Assembly: GCF_020497125.1 (NCBI RefSeq)
Contig: NC_059073.1
Span: forward strand, 13,723,225-13,787,224
Direction: 5' to 3'
DNA length: 64,000 nt
Origin: Mauremys mutica
Taxonomy: Eukaryota > Chordata > Testudines > Geoemydidae
Below, in pieces: positions 24,711-34,489 of this stretch; within the stretch, counting starts at the first letter, position 1; each line of letters begins with the position of its first letter. The translations under genes and the position numbers were made by a program. The notes under the pieces are model-generated. The model had not been told where the DNA came from. It was given only the letters and a program-made list of their open reading frames with translations, and made no database searches.

Positions 24711-25812
24711 GGAGACACTATGGGGAAGTGTGAAAGTGATGGGGCTGGGAGGAGTTGGATATCACAGCTTGAGGCAGGAAGGGGCAGGAGAGTGGAGGTG
24801 GAGACTCCTTACCCCAAACCTGGGCCTAGTGTTGGAGAAAGGGGGTTTACAGATTCATCTGCAGTATAGGGTGCTCAGAGAGGTGTGAAGTGGTCCATTC
24901 ATCTTGGGGAGGTGTTCTTAGCTGAATGAAAACACTCAGAGAGATAAATGTTGCCTGTAACAATAGTTGTGAAATATGTGAACTGCTCCATTTATCTCAG
25001 TAGGTGTTCTCATCCCCCGCCCAGCTAGCATCAGTGCTTGTCAGCCTGTGCTATGCACCAAGCATGCCCATTTCTCAGCTCCTGACACTGTGCTTGGTGT
25101 GTGCACCAGGCATGCCTGTCCTTGGTTCCACACCTAGAGAAGCATGGAAGGAAGGGAGGCAAAGAGAAGGGGTTCAGTCCACCCTAGAGGGTCAGGGGTC
25201 CCACAGATGCCAGTTCACATGGGGAGACAGAGAGAGGGACTCAGACATCTCTGCCCTGACTGAGATCAGTTTAGGAAGGATCAGAGCCATAGTTTGAGGC
25301 TCAAATGTGGACAAAAAAGAATTAATTAAATTTGTTAAAAGCTGTCCTTTTTGGGGAGCTGTATCTCAGGAATGTCTTGCTGAAGTGACCCCAAATATGG
25401 ACCACTAGCTCTACCCTACAGCTTCATAAGGCACATCAGATTTCAAGACAATCTGAGTAATCCTGTGGATTTTAGAACACTTAGATTAGTTGACCTTTAA
25501 ACAGAAAGCAATTTTAATTTGTATCAGAGTTGGCACTCACCTATAAGGCTGGGGAATATAGTTGTGGGTTCTATTCCTGACTCTCCAACTCGGTAAAAAT
25601 GTGACTTTGGACAACTCAAGAGCTTTGCTTTTAGAATTGCTGACTACCTGCATCTCTGTTTGAAGACAGTGGGATCTGCAGAAGCTGAGGACATCTGAAA
25701 ATCAAGCCTTTAATTTATCTGTACCTCATTCTAGTCACTTGTGTAACATGCTCAGGTAAGGGGGTCAATTTTGTGCTGGTCTTACTCATATGAGTAATTG
25801 CATTTATACCAC
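24711..25812. other. Unique DNA, no gene seen
   Basis: No named repeat and no coding frame I can support. Confidence 0.5.
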
Positions 25813-25995
25813 GGGAGGGATAGCTCAGTGGTTTGAGCAATGGCCTGCTAAACCCAGGGTTGTGAGTTCAATCCTTGAGGAGGCCACTTAGGGATCTGGG
25901 GCAAAAAAAAATTGGTCCTGCTAGTGAAGGCAGGGGGCTGGACTCGATGACCTTTCAAGGTCCTTTCCAGTTCTAGGAGATTGGTATATCTCCAA
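25813..25995 (+). repeat. tRNA-derived SINE with CR1-like tail (turtle Cry I type)
   Basis: The head has an A-box 'tagctcagtggtt' (25,821-25,833) and a B-box 'gagttcaatcc' (25,864-25,874) spaced as in a tRNA gene, so it would use RNA polymerase III. The 3' half 'gggggctggactcgatgacc' followed by 'tttcaaggtcctttccagtt' is CR1-like, which lets such SINEs borrow LINE machinery. This combination is characteristic of turtle polIII/SINEs and is the best taxon marker in the window. The head keeps tRNA-like spacing, but it is a SINE and not a tRNA gene. Confidence 0.85.
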
Positions 25996-26862
25996 TTATT
26001 ACCTTTTATTAATTGTAGGATTACTCATATGAGTAAGGCAAGTAGCATTTGACCCAGCAATGATGATACTGAATCACATCGATGTTGGGAAGATGGATTA
26101 AAAGTGCAAATGATTCAGGTCATTGAATGAAAAGTGCTATAGAACTGAAAGGACTATTATATGGTTTTGGGTGAATGTCTGGGTCTGTTACCCTCTTAAA
26201 TACTCTGATGGGTGACCCATTTCTCTTGATAAGGGCTAAATGCAGCTGTTGCTAGAACCTGTCAGTACCAATCCTGGATAGGCTGGAGAAGGTCATTTCA
26301 GAGCTGATATCTCTCAGCAGCTGAGAGCTCTCTTCAGACTGTTCCTAGCCTGTGCCTACCTGGGGATCAAGCTGAGAATGTGAACTGAGATCTCCAGGCA
26401 GTCTCAGTGTGTTAGATTTTTTTTTAAATAGTACTTTCTTGCCATAAATGCATTGGAAATTGGATGTCACAACCTTATGGTTTTTAACATATACAATGAA
26501 TATAAAAGAATGTCTCAAAGGTCGAGTCAACATAAATTATTGAAAATTTTAAGACATACCATGTTCAAGACATACCATGAACACAATATCTTCAGTTTGT
26601 ATTCTTTTGCTTCTCATTTCCCACAGCTTCCAGATCCTTCTTATGCTGCACAGATCACACACACACCCCTACCTCTGTTTTAATGTATCTTTGCAATTTT
26701 TAAACACATGGAAAAAGAACTGGAAAACGTCTTGTGTTACAACTGCTGCTGAATCACATTTTTTCAAATATTTGTGTTAATCATAATATTAGGGTACACC
26801 ACTGTTGTTCCTTAAAGTATCAGATGCAGTTGCATTTACTTTCATGATCCTATAGAGAAAAT
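25996..26862. other. Unique AT-rich DNA, no gene seen
   Basis: A short CA run lies near 26,656-26,667. Nothing else supportable. Confidence 0.5.
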
Positions 26863-26873
26863 ACTTTAAAGCA

Positions 26874-26997
26874 TCAGAGGGGTACCCCTGTTAGTCTGGA
26901 TCTGTAAAAGCAGCAAAGAGTCTTGTGGCACCTTATAGACTAACAGACGTTTTGGACCATGAGCTTTCGTGGGTGAATACCCACTTCGTCGGATGCC
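26874..26997 (-). mobile_element. Minimal PLE tail with 11-bp target duplication
   Basis: Only 124 bases of the PLE 3' end remain ('gtctggatctgtaaaagcag' through 'cccacttcgtcggatgcc' on plus). Perfect duplications actttaaagca flank it at 26,863-26,873 and 26,998-27,008. The tail is the same subfamily as the 19.9-kb copy. Confidence 0.85.
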
Positions 26998-27008
26998 ACT
27001 TTAAAGCA

Positions 27009-27475
27009 GTTCTTCTCATTTAGGTAATTGTTCTTTTCCACAAGTATTTTTCAATAGAACAGTGTAATTGGGGGGAAAAAAAGCAGCTCTTGGTATCGCT
27101 CAACACCAGCATGTACTCTCTGCTCCAAAGGAGAGCATTACTATAAGGGATGGTGAGAAAGCTGTGATTTATTTGTGAAATTCCTAGAGGGCAAAGCTAT
27201 ATAATGCTCTTGAAGCGGCACACTGAGGTATAATACCACGTCTTAATATATTTGGCAAATGAAAATTCAAGCCACAGAACAAAAAAAAAGAGAGGAGAAA
27301 GCGAATATTTTCCTTGGGAAATTTTTGAACATTTAGAGAAGCAAGTAACAGATAGTAACTTTCCCGTCTTTCCTCATAAATCACTGTGAGTAAGTGGTTT
27401 CCATTATTTCTGCCATGAATATTTTATTGTGGAAGATATTTTAAACATGATTTTACTTAAATGTTCAAATAGAAT
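27009..27475. other. Unique AT-rich DNA, no gene seen
   Basis: No supported feature. Confidence 0.5.
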
Positions 27476-28115
27476 TGTCGTGGAAAAATTGACCACACCG
27501 TTGATTTTGGGTCAGACACACTGAGGCACCTTTATTAAAATTCCGATATGCATAAAGGGAAGGTCAACATGGCCCCACACAAAGAAGGTGGGGGTAGCTG
27601 CCTTGTCTTTAACAGATTTTCACCAAGCTTATAAAGGCTAAAACCACAAAGCATAATTACACATCACACACATTATACGTTATTAACTCCTTATTTGGCA
27701 TAATTTCTTCCTTTTAGCGAGCCTGTTACCATCTAGGGTTTTTCCTGTTATTGTGCCAAATGTGGTTTTCGTTGGTAGTCTGCCTGCCTGTAAGACCCCT
27801 CCTTTGCGGTTGCATTGGATAAGGCTCAGCATTCTAGCTGAGCTTCCCTCAGTTCCCCTTTCTCTGGTTTCTTCATCACCCCCCCCTCGTGCCCCTGATA
27901 TAGACAGACAAGAAGTTTGCAGAAGTTAACCTTTGTCCTATATAGCAATTGGGTTTTGCTAACAGGCCTGGGCCTGAAAGGCAGGGGTTAGGATGCAGTT
28001 TGCTTCTGACCCTATGGGTGGGGGTCTGGCAGCTAACTCAGCTTGGGGCAAGCGGGACCCCTTAAAATCCCTATCAGTATGACTGTGTGGTGGTTGTACC
28101 ACGAAAAATGTGACA
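27476..28115 (-). mobile_element. Probable solo LTR (endogenous retrovirus-like)
   Basis: On the minus strand it begins TGTCACATTTTTCG and ends AATTTTTCCACGACA, giving 5'-TG...CA-3' ends. A polyadenylation signal AATAAA (plus 27,531-27,536) lies about 55 bases before the 3' end, and a TATATAG box (plus 27,938-27,945) lies upstream of it. That is a complete U3-R-U5 layout. No internal retroviral sequence adjoins, so it is a solo LTR. The flanking pentamers (agaat, atgta) do not match, so the borders could be slightly off or the duplication eroded. Confidence 0.6.
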
Positions 28116-28427
28116 ATGTAAGAAATGGCATAATGGATTTTCATATTTGCATCTTGGTGATTTCCAGATTAAATTGGCTCAGCTGATAAGTAAAAAAAAG
28201 TTCTTGCTAATTGCCAATTCTCAAGCTCCCCTGGAGATCTCGATGTCAAGTCTTGTTCTTTCTGGCTCCTACCACTAAAGTGCTGCAATCAATAACTTTA
28301 CAGTTCTTTGCATGACGAAGGAGCCAGAAGGGCTTCGGCATAGTTTCCCAGAGCGGTTTTAGCTATTTAGGGCTAACAGGCATATAAATGCAGCAAAATA
28401 AGATATGACTCAGAATATTTGTTGAAT
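28116..28427. other. Unique DNA, no gene seen
   Basis: No supported feature. Confidence 0.45.
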
Positions 28428-28877
28428 AAGATTTGTTGGAGAAAGTAGATAAGGAAAAGTTATTTACTTATTCCCATAATAAAAGACCTAGGGGCCACCA
28501 AATGAAATTAATGGGCAGCAGGTTTAAAACAACTAAAAGGAAGTTCTTCTTCACACAGCGCACAGTCAACCTGTGGAACTCCTTGCCTAAGGAGGTTGTG
28601 AAGGCTAGGACTATAACAGCGTTTAAAAGAGAACTGGATAAATTCATGGAGGTTAAGTCCATTAATGGCTATTAGCCACGATGGGTAAGGAATGGTGTCC
28701 CTAGACTCTGTTTGTCAGAGGGTGGATATGAATGGCAGGAGAGAGATCACTTGATCATTACCTGTTAGGTTCACTCCCTCTGGGGCACCTGGCATTGTCC
28801 ACTGTTGGTAGACAGGATACTGGGCTAGATGGACCTTTGGTCTGACCCAGTATGGCCGTTCTTATGTTCTTATGTAA
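28428..28877 (+). repeat. CR1-like LINE 3' end, with ORF2 C-terminus
   Basis: A 5'-truncated copy containing the last ~80 codons of ORF2 (28,433-28,675) and a 3' untranslated region identical in type to the 23.7-24.0 kb and 32.5-32.7 kb ends: 'ggatactgggctagatgg', then 'cagtatggccgttcttatgt', with a TTCTTATG repeat at the end. It is less decayed than the long LINE at 29.2 kb. Confidence 0.8.
28433..28675 (+). pseudogene. CR1-superfamily ORF2 C-terminal fragment
   Basis: An open frame of 80 codons encodes the C-terminal end of a non-LTR reverse transcriptase polyprotein. It has a basic stretch (RFKTTKRKFFFTQRTVN), then LWNSLPKEVV, then FKRELDKFM. The W-N-S-L-P...V pattern is typical of the CR1 terminus, downstream of the RT domain. 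It has no enzymatic domain of its own. The first Met is not a real start, because the element is 5'-truncated just upstream. Confidence 0.75.
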
Positions 28878-29168
28878 GATGATGAATTTTTTTACACATA
28901 AAACTTGAAAGGCCTCATCTGAACAAAAGCCATATTGTCTTCCAAGGACAATATTTTGTTACTACATTATAGCAATGTAGGAGTGCAAATGTTTGGATCT
29001 AGCCAGTTTCTTCTAGAACAAGACATATTTTGTGACTTCTAGCCCCAACCATGAGCAGTCAAATATGGAGTTTTGAAATTAGTTGCTCTCAGACATCATC
29101 AGCCACGCCATTGATACTGTGTGGTGTTTGACAAAGGCCTAGCTCCAGGCCAATTTTGATACCGTCTG
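28878..29168. other. Spacer between two LINE copies
   Basis: No supported feature. The last part may be eroded 5' sequence of the following LINE. Confidence 0.4.
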
Positions 29169-29623
29169 TTGCACAGAGAAGGGAATATAGTTTTCTACAA
29201 TGCTATGTGGCTTACACTGCTATGCAATTGGTATAAGGATCGAATGGGCCAAAAGGGAGGAGGACTGGCACTCTATGTCAAAAATGCCATTACCTCTTTT
29301 GGGGTTACTGGTCATTTGGAAAAAAATGATCTTGAATACTTATGGATCAATGTGCTATCAGATAAAAGCACAAGATTAGTTGGTGTCTGCTACGGACCAC
29401 CAAATCAATGTAGGGAAGAAACTGACTGCCTCCTTACGCAACTATCTATAATGTGTAGGGGGAAAAACTACGTAATTATGGGGTTCTTCAGTTTCAGTGA
29501 CATATTCTGGTAGTCTCATGCTACCAGTGCTACTACAACATCCTTTGAATTTCTAAACAGTATAGATGATAATTTCCTAACTCGAAAAATGTTGCATCCA
29601 ACATGGGTGAATTCTTTATTAGA
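29169..29623 (+). pseudogene. LINE apurinic-type endonuclease domain remnant
   Basis: The frame contains GGGLALYVKN, a YLWINVLS segment, RLVGVCYGPPNQ and NYVIMGFFSFSD-IFW. These follow the conserved blocks of CR1 endonucleases, in which the last one normally contains a G-D-F-N catalytic motif; here it reads GFFSFSD. A stop follows at 29,514, after which the same frame continues with FLNSIDDNFLT to the PLE border. The enzyme would nick target DNA to prime reverse transcription. The first ~100 residues are missing or unrecognisable. Confidence 0.75.
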
Positions 29624-30325
29624 TTTCAGAGTGGTAGCCGTCTTAGCAAAAAGAATGAGAAGTACTTGTGGCACCTTAGAGATTAACAGATTTATATGGA
29701 CATAAGCTTTCGTGGGCTAAAACCCACTTCATCAGATGCATGCAGTGGAAAATACAGTAGGAGGATATATATACACAGAGAACATGAAAAAATTGGTGTT
29801 GCCATACCAACTCTAACAATACTAATCAATTAAGATGGGCTATTAGCAGGAGGAGGAAAAAAAAACTTTTGTAGTGATAATCAGGATGGCCCATTTCAAA
29901 CAGTTGACAAGAAGGTGTGAGTAACAGTAGGGGAAAAATTAGCATGCGGAAATAGTTTTTACCTGCACATCTACCAATACGATATATGATATGTGTGATA
30001 TATGCCATCATGTGCCAGCAATGCCCCTCTGCCATGTACACTGGCCAAACCGGACAGTCTTTATGCAAAAGAATAAATGGACACAAATCAGACATCAAGA
30101 ATTATAACATTCAAATACCAGTCAACCTCCCTGGTCGCTCAGTTACAGACCTAAAAGTTGCAATCCTTCAACCAAAAAAACCTTCAAAACCAGACTCCAA
30201 CGAGAAAGTGCAAAACTGGAATTAATTTGCAAACTGGACACCATTAAATTAGGCTTGAATAAAGACTGGGAGTGGATGGGTCATTACACAAAGTAAAACC
30301 TATTTCCCCATGGTAATTTTTCCCC
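29624..30325 (+). mobile_element. Penelope-like element nested in the LINE, inverted tail first
   Basis: The left arm, 29,624-29,961, is the PLE 3' tail read backwards (on plus it matches 3069-3380 in the same orientation). At about 29,961 it switches abruptly to sense-strand coding for the GIY-YIG domain (29,962-30,225), then runs to 'gtaatttttcccc' at 30,325, where LINE sequence resumes. Its own sense tail is therefore mostly absent. The arrangement mirrors the 3-kb copy and suggests an inversion formed during reverse transcription. The flanks tttattagat and atttaataac give only a weak duplication. Confidence 0.85.
29962..30225 (+). pseudogene. PLE GIY-YIG endonuclease remnant
   Basis: The frame shows CVIYAIMCQQC, then YTGQTGQSL, RINGHKSDI, and ends KVQNWN. 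Compared with the 3-kb copy, the YIG triplet has become YTG and several residues after KNYNIQ are missing (…PVNLPGRS). Arg and His of R-x3-H remain. Only the C-terminal nuclease part of the PLE protein is present, with no reverse transcriptase. Clearly inactive. Confidence 0.75.
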
Positions 30326-30469
30326 ATTTAATAACACTTTACTCGATGCCAAAAAAGCCACAATCAAGGAAGAAGGTTGTACTGGTTAAAAAAAGTTTGT
30401 AACTGTTTACAGAGGAAGTGAAAGCAGCTATAAAATTTTAAAAATAAACAAACCCCAAAAAACTAACAA

Positions 30470-31680
30470 ATGGAAGAAAGAGGAGTTGATAGTGATGAAT
30501 ATAAATCAGAAGATAGGAACTGTAGAAAATTGATAAGGGAAGCAGAGGGCCATAAGGCAAAATCTGTGGCCAGTGGATTTGAGGACAATAAGGAGCTTTT
30601 TAAATATATTAGGGGAAAAAAATCCGATTGTATTGGTTTGTTACTAGATGGAAGTGGTAGGATTATCAATGATAATGCGGAAAAGGCAGAAGTGTTCAAG
30701 AAATATTTATCGTCTGCATTTGGAGAAAAAATAGATGATTCAGTTTCCTCACATGATGGTGGTGACACTCTTTCCATTCCTCTAATATCTCTGGAGGATG
30801 GTATAGAGAAGCTACTAAAGTTAAACATTTTTAGATGAGCAGTTCCAGATAACTTGCATCCCAGAGATTTAACGGAGCTCGCTGAGAGCTCACTGGATTG
30901 CTAATGTTGATTTTCAATAAGTTTTGGAGCATTGGGGAAGTTCCAGAAGGCTAGAAGGAAGCTGATGTGCCAATTTTTAAAATGGGTAAATGAGATTGAC
31001 CCAGGTAATTACAGGCCTGTCAGCCTGACATCGATCCTAGGCAAAATAATTGACTGGCTGATATGGGACTCGATTAATATGAATTAAAAGAGGATAATAT
31101 AATTAATGTAAATCAACATAGGTTTATGAAAAATAGATCCTGTCAAACTAACTTGGTATTTTTTAATGAGATTACAAGTTGGGTTGATAAAGGCAATAGT
31201 GTTAACACAATCTACTTAGACTTCTGTAAGGCATTTGACTTGGTACCACATGACATTTTGATTAAAATCTAGAATGATATAAAATTAACATGGCACATAT
31301 TAGGTGGATTGAAAACTGGCTAACTGGTAGGTCTCAAAATGTAATTATAATCAGGAAATCATCTTTGATCAGGTGTGTTTTCACTGGGATCCCGCAGGGA
31401 TCAGTTCTACGCCCTATACAATTTAACATTTTATCACATGACCTGGAAGAAGACCAAAAATCATCACAGATAAAATTTGCAAATGACATAAAAATTGGGG
31501 GAGTGGTAAATAAAGAAGAACGGTCACTGCTACAAAGCAATCTGGATCACTTTGTAAACTGGGCACAAGCAAACAATATGCATTTTAATATGGCTAAATA
31601 TAAATGTATACATCTAGGAACGAGGAATGTAGGCCATATTTACAGGAAGAGGAACTCGATCCTGGAAAGCAGTGACTCTG
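30470..31680 (+). pseudogene. LINE reverse transcriptase remnant
   Basis: The linker frame (30,470-30,838: LFKYIRGKK, then AEVFKKYLSSAFG) leads into a broken RT domain. Visible blocks include NYRPVSL-like sequence near 31,008, TNLVFFNE near 31,150, 'IYLDFCKAFDLVPH' near 31,212 (the first catalytic Asp block), WIENWLTGR, GIPQGSVLRP (normally GVPQGSVLGP) and KFANDIKIGG. The last block should be F-A-D-D, so one catalytic Asp is replaced by Asn. Several stops and frameshifts occur between 30,839 and 31,290. Enzymatically dead. Confidence 0.8.
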
Positions 31681-31975
31681 CCAGGTCTACACTAGCGGGG
31701 GGGGGGTCGACCTAAGATACGCAACTTCAGCTACACGTATAGCATAGCTCAAGTCGGTGTATTTTAGGTTGACTTACCTGGCTGTGAGGACGGCGGTAAG
31801 TCGACCACTGCCACTCCCCCGTCAACTCCGCTTCCGCTTCTCGCGAGCTGGAGTTCCAGAGTCGACGGGGAGCGCGATCAGGGATCGATTTTATCACGTC
31901 TGCATTTGACGTTATAAATCAACCCCCGATAGATCGATCACTATCTGCCGATCCGGTGGGTAGTGAAGACCTGCC
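31681..31975. mobile_element. MITE nested in the LINE
   Basis: The ends 'ccaggtctacact' and 'agtgaagacctgcc' are inverted repeats with two mismatches. The LINE pentamer ctctg is duplicated at 31,676-31,680 and 31,976-31,980, and removing the insert rejoins the LINE's 'gtgactctgagagagattt'. The GC-rich interior contains inverted GTCGAC and ATCGAT words. No open frame of its own. It is a relative of the fragment at 8.15 kb and probably of the one at 58.93 kb. Confidence 0.85.
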
Positions 31976-31980
31976 CTCTG

Positions 31981-32474
31981 AGAGAGATTTGGGAATCACT
32001 GTGAATAATCAGCTAAACATGAGCTCCTAATCTGAAGCTATGGCCAACAAAACTAATTTGATCCTGGGAAGCATGAACAGGGGAATCTCAAGGGGTAGAG
32101 ATTTGGTGATGGTGCAACTACTGCTGGAATACTGTGTCTAGTTCTGGTGTCCACAATTCAAGAAGGACATTGATAAATTGGAGAGGGTTCAGTGAGGAGC
32201 GGTGAGAATAACTGAAGAATTAGAAAACATGCCTTATAGTGTTATACTCAAGGAGCTCAATCTATTTAGTTTACCAAAGACAAGGCTAAAGGGGGACTTG
32301 ATTACAGTCTTTAAGTATCTACATGGGCAACAAATATTCAGTAACGGGCTCTTCAATCTAGCAGAGAAAAGTATAATGTGCTCCAGTTGCTCGAAGGTGA
32401 AACTAGACAAATTCAGACTGAAAATAAGGCATACATTTTTAACAGTGAGAGTTATTTACCAAGATTCATGGTGA
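31981..32474 (+). pseudogene. LINE ORF2 C-terminal region
   Basis: In consecutive frames the conserved CR1 end is readable: DLGVTVNNQL, LLLEYCV, 'FWCPQFKKDIDKLERVQ', then NMPYSVILKELNLFSLPKTRLKGDLI and VFKYLHG. Stops interrupt at several points. The frame at 32,202-32,474 is the longest piece. It belongs to the same LINE as the RT remnant and lies after the nested MITE. Confidence 0.8.
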
Positions 32475-32979
32475 ATTCTCCATCACTGACAATTTTTAAA
32501 TCTAGCCAGGATGGGCAGGGATGGTGCCCCGAGCCTTTGTTTGCCAGAAACTGGGAATGAGTGACAGGGGATGGATCACTTGATGATTACCTGTTCTGTT
32601 CATTCCCTCTGGGGCACCTGGTACTGGCCACTGTTGGAAGACAGGATACTGGGCTAGATAGACCTCTGGGGCCATTCTTGTGTTCTAAGAGTGGTGGTTT
32701 TTCTAAGGGAATTATTTTATTTTATTGTACTTTAGGAAATTTCTATGGCCTCTATTATACAGGTGGACAGACTATCTGATAGCAATGGTCCCGTCTGGCC
32801 TTGGAATCTTTTAAATGTTAAATAACGTACCTGAAAGGTGTTCCTTATGACATTGCCAGTTTAGGGAATCAAATTTTGATTTTTTTTCAAGGCTTCCACT
32901 TTTCTCAAGAAGAAACATTCTCAGGTTTATTTTTCAGTTCCAGATGTTTGGTTTGAGAATGTTGCAATAACTTCAAAGG

Positions 32980-33153
32980 TTGGGTTGCCTAGGATGGCGG
33001 TGGAAGCTCCTTTCTTAGAGGTTTTTAAGGTCAGGCTTGACAAAGCCCTAGCTGGGATGATTTAGTTGGGGATTGGTCCTGCTTTGAGCAGGGGGTTGGA
33101 CTAGATGACCTCCTGAGGTCCCTTCCAACTCTGATACTCTATGATTCTATGAT
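32980..33153 (+). repeat. CR1 LINE 3' end
   Basis: 'ggtcaggcttgacaaagccc', 'gggggttggactagatgacc' and the terminal 'actctatgattctatgat' are the classic CR1 3' end with its ATTCTATG repeat. A different subfamily from the LINE just upstream. Confidence 0.85.
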
Positions 33154-33530
33154 CCGAGCAGCCAGCTCGTAAGAACATACTATGCTGTAATTTTGAACCA
33201 ACCAGTGTTACACCATATATGTCATATATTTATCATCTCATTTCTTCTTTCTGAGTTGGCATTTAACCACTTGCTACTTTGTTTCACAAAATAATCCATC
33301 TCTCAGCAAGAACTGAACTCCGGCAAAGACTGAATGATGTGTACTGCAGTCATCAGAGACACAGCAATACCCTTGTCTTAGTTGTATTCTCTGACAACTG
33401 GCTGGTGTTCCAGTTCAGTGACAGATTTTGCAACAGCCTGCATGCATGAATTTTTGCATCATGTATATAACAAATACTTAATGTAACTTGTACTGTTTTG
33501 AATAATGTAATTACCAACTACACTCACAAT
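33154..33530. other. Unique DNA, no gene seen
   Basis: No supported feature. The last bases (gttgt, 33,531-33,535) are the left target duplication of the LTR retrotransposon. Confidence 0.5.
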
Positions 33531-33535
33531 GTTGT

Positions 33536-34360
33536 TGTCAGGAGTCTACCCTCACTTGAAACTGGGCGGTTTCAAAGTGAGGACCCGCATGTCTTCCCCC
33601 CACCCCAAAATCCTAGGGTAGGTCTCCTTCAGGCTGCCACCACTCGGTCGATTACGTGGGCCGAGACACCCCTATATTCCCCCTCCCACTCCCCTTTCCA
33701 GAGACGTTCCCTGGGGAAATACAGATCCACTCATCGGAGGGAAACCTCCCCCCCTCTCTCTCTCCTAGCCACTGGAAAGAGATACCTGATTCAACTGTTT
33801 GAATCAAACCCAGGAGGAACTATCTCCCCCCTCCCTTCTCTGCCCGGAGATAAGCCTGTCTCACCACCGAGAGAGTGTCTTCGCCCCTCCCCCTATCCAC
33901 AGTAGAAGGGATTTAATCAAGTCTTTATAGAAAGAATTTATTAAAAGGAAAACAAGAAAATACAGAATCTCTATGAGCCCAAGCTGGACACTCATAGGGT
34001 ATAACCTTGCTAAGTTTTGGAGAGAATCCTCTCTCTTTCTCAGTACACAAAACAGCAGAATAAGAATAATCAATAACAAACACACAGAATTGCAAGCATA
34101 GGATTATTAGGTGAGGACACAACGTATCTTTCTAATACTCACTATCTTGACTAGAAGAAATTAGTTCAGAAAGGTGGAAACTTGTAGACTTGATTAAAAC
34201 ATCTGGACCCTTGTAACTCCAGACGGCTAAAGACACAGACCCCCCCAAACAGAGGGAAAAGTTCCCTCCTAGGAGTTTCAAATTCTCTTCCCTGATTGGT
34301 CCTCAGGTCAGATGCCCACCAGGTACTATGCTTTAACCCTTTACTAACTATTCATGACTA
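33536..34360 (-). repeat. 3' LTR of the Gmr1-like element
   Basis: About 825 bases. It keeps the complete outer end TGTCA on plus (TGACA on the coding strand). The coding strand carries a CCAAT box (ATTGG at plus 34,294-34,298) in the presumptive U3 and AATAAA (plus 33,937-33,942). A near-perfect hairpin, 'cctcacttgaaac' and 'gtttcaaagtgagg', lies close to the 3' end at 33,549-33,582. The inner border reads catgacta rather than catgaca, a one-base difference at the junction with the internal region. Confidence 0.92.
33937..33942 (-). promoter_or_regulatory. Polyadenylation signal AATAAA in the 3' LTR
   Basis: AATAAA on the coding strand within 'ccttttaataaattc'. The identical hexamer in the other LTR is at 39,324-39,329. 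It would define the R/U5 side for transcript 3' ends. Confidence 0.6.
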
Positions 34361-34489
34361 GCCCACATAATCGTCACAGTGGGATCCACTGGCGGCGATT
34401 TCCTCCTAGAACTGTAAAACAACCAGAGTAATAAAACACATGCACTATTACATCGACTACTAAGCATGAAAACATATTAAGAACAGTTT
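34361..34489 (-). other. 3' untranslated region and polypurine area of the Gmr1-like element
   Basis: Between the RNase H stop and the 3' LTR. The most purine-rich word on the coding strand is AGGAGGAAA near plus 34,400, about 40 bases before the LTR rather than directly abutting it. I cannot identify the functional polypurine tract with certainty. Confidence 0.5.

Larger units (their letters stand above)
29169..32695 (+). mobile_element. Decayed near-full-length CR1-superfamily LINE with two nested insertions
   Basis: Runs plus-strand through endonuclease (29.17-29.62 kb), linker (30.33-30.84), reverse transcriptase (30.84-31.68), C-terminal region (31.98-32.47) and the 3' untranslated end 'gacaggatactgggctag' to 'gccattcttgtgttct' (32.69). 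A PLE interrupts the end of the endonuclease region (29,624-30,325) and a MITE interrupts the RT-to-C-terminal region (31,681-31,975). Many stops and frameshifts mark it as dead. The same 3' end closes the copies at 24.03 and 28.88 kb, so all three belong to one family. Confidence 0.85.

Noticed and set aside
25813..25880. Possible tRNA gene from A-box and B-box
   Set aside because: The sequence continues into a CR1-like tail and recurs at 57.8 kb, so it is a SINE.
33498..33905. 135-codon frame, repeated at 38,777-39,292
   Set aside because: It lies in both identical LTRs and is antisense to the element; no domain.
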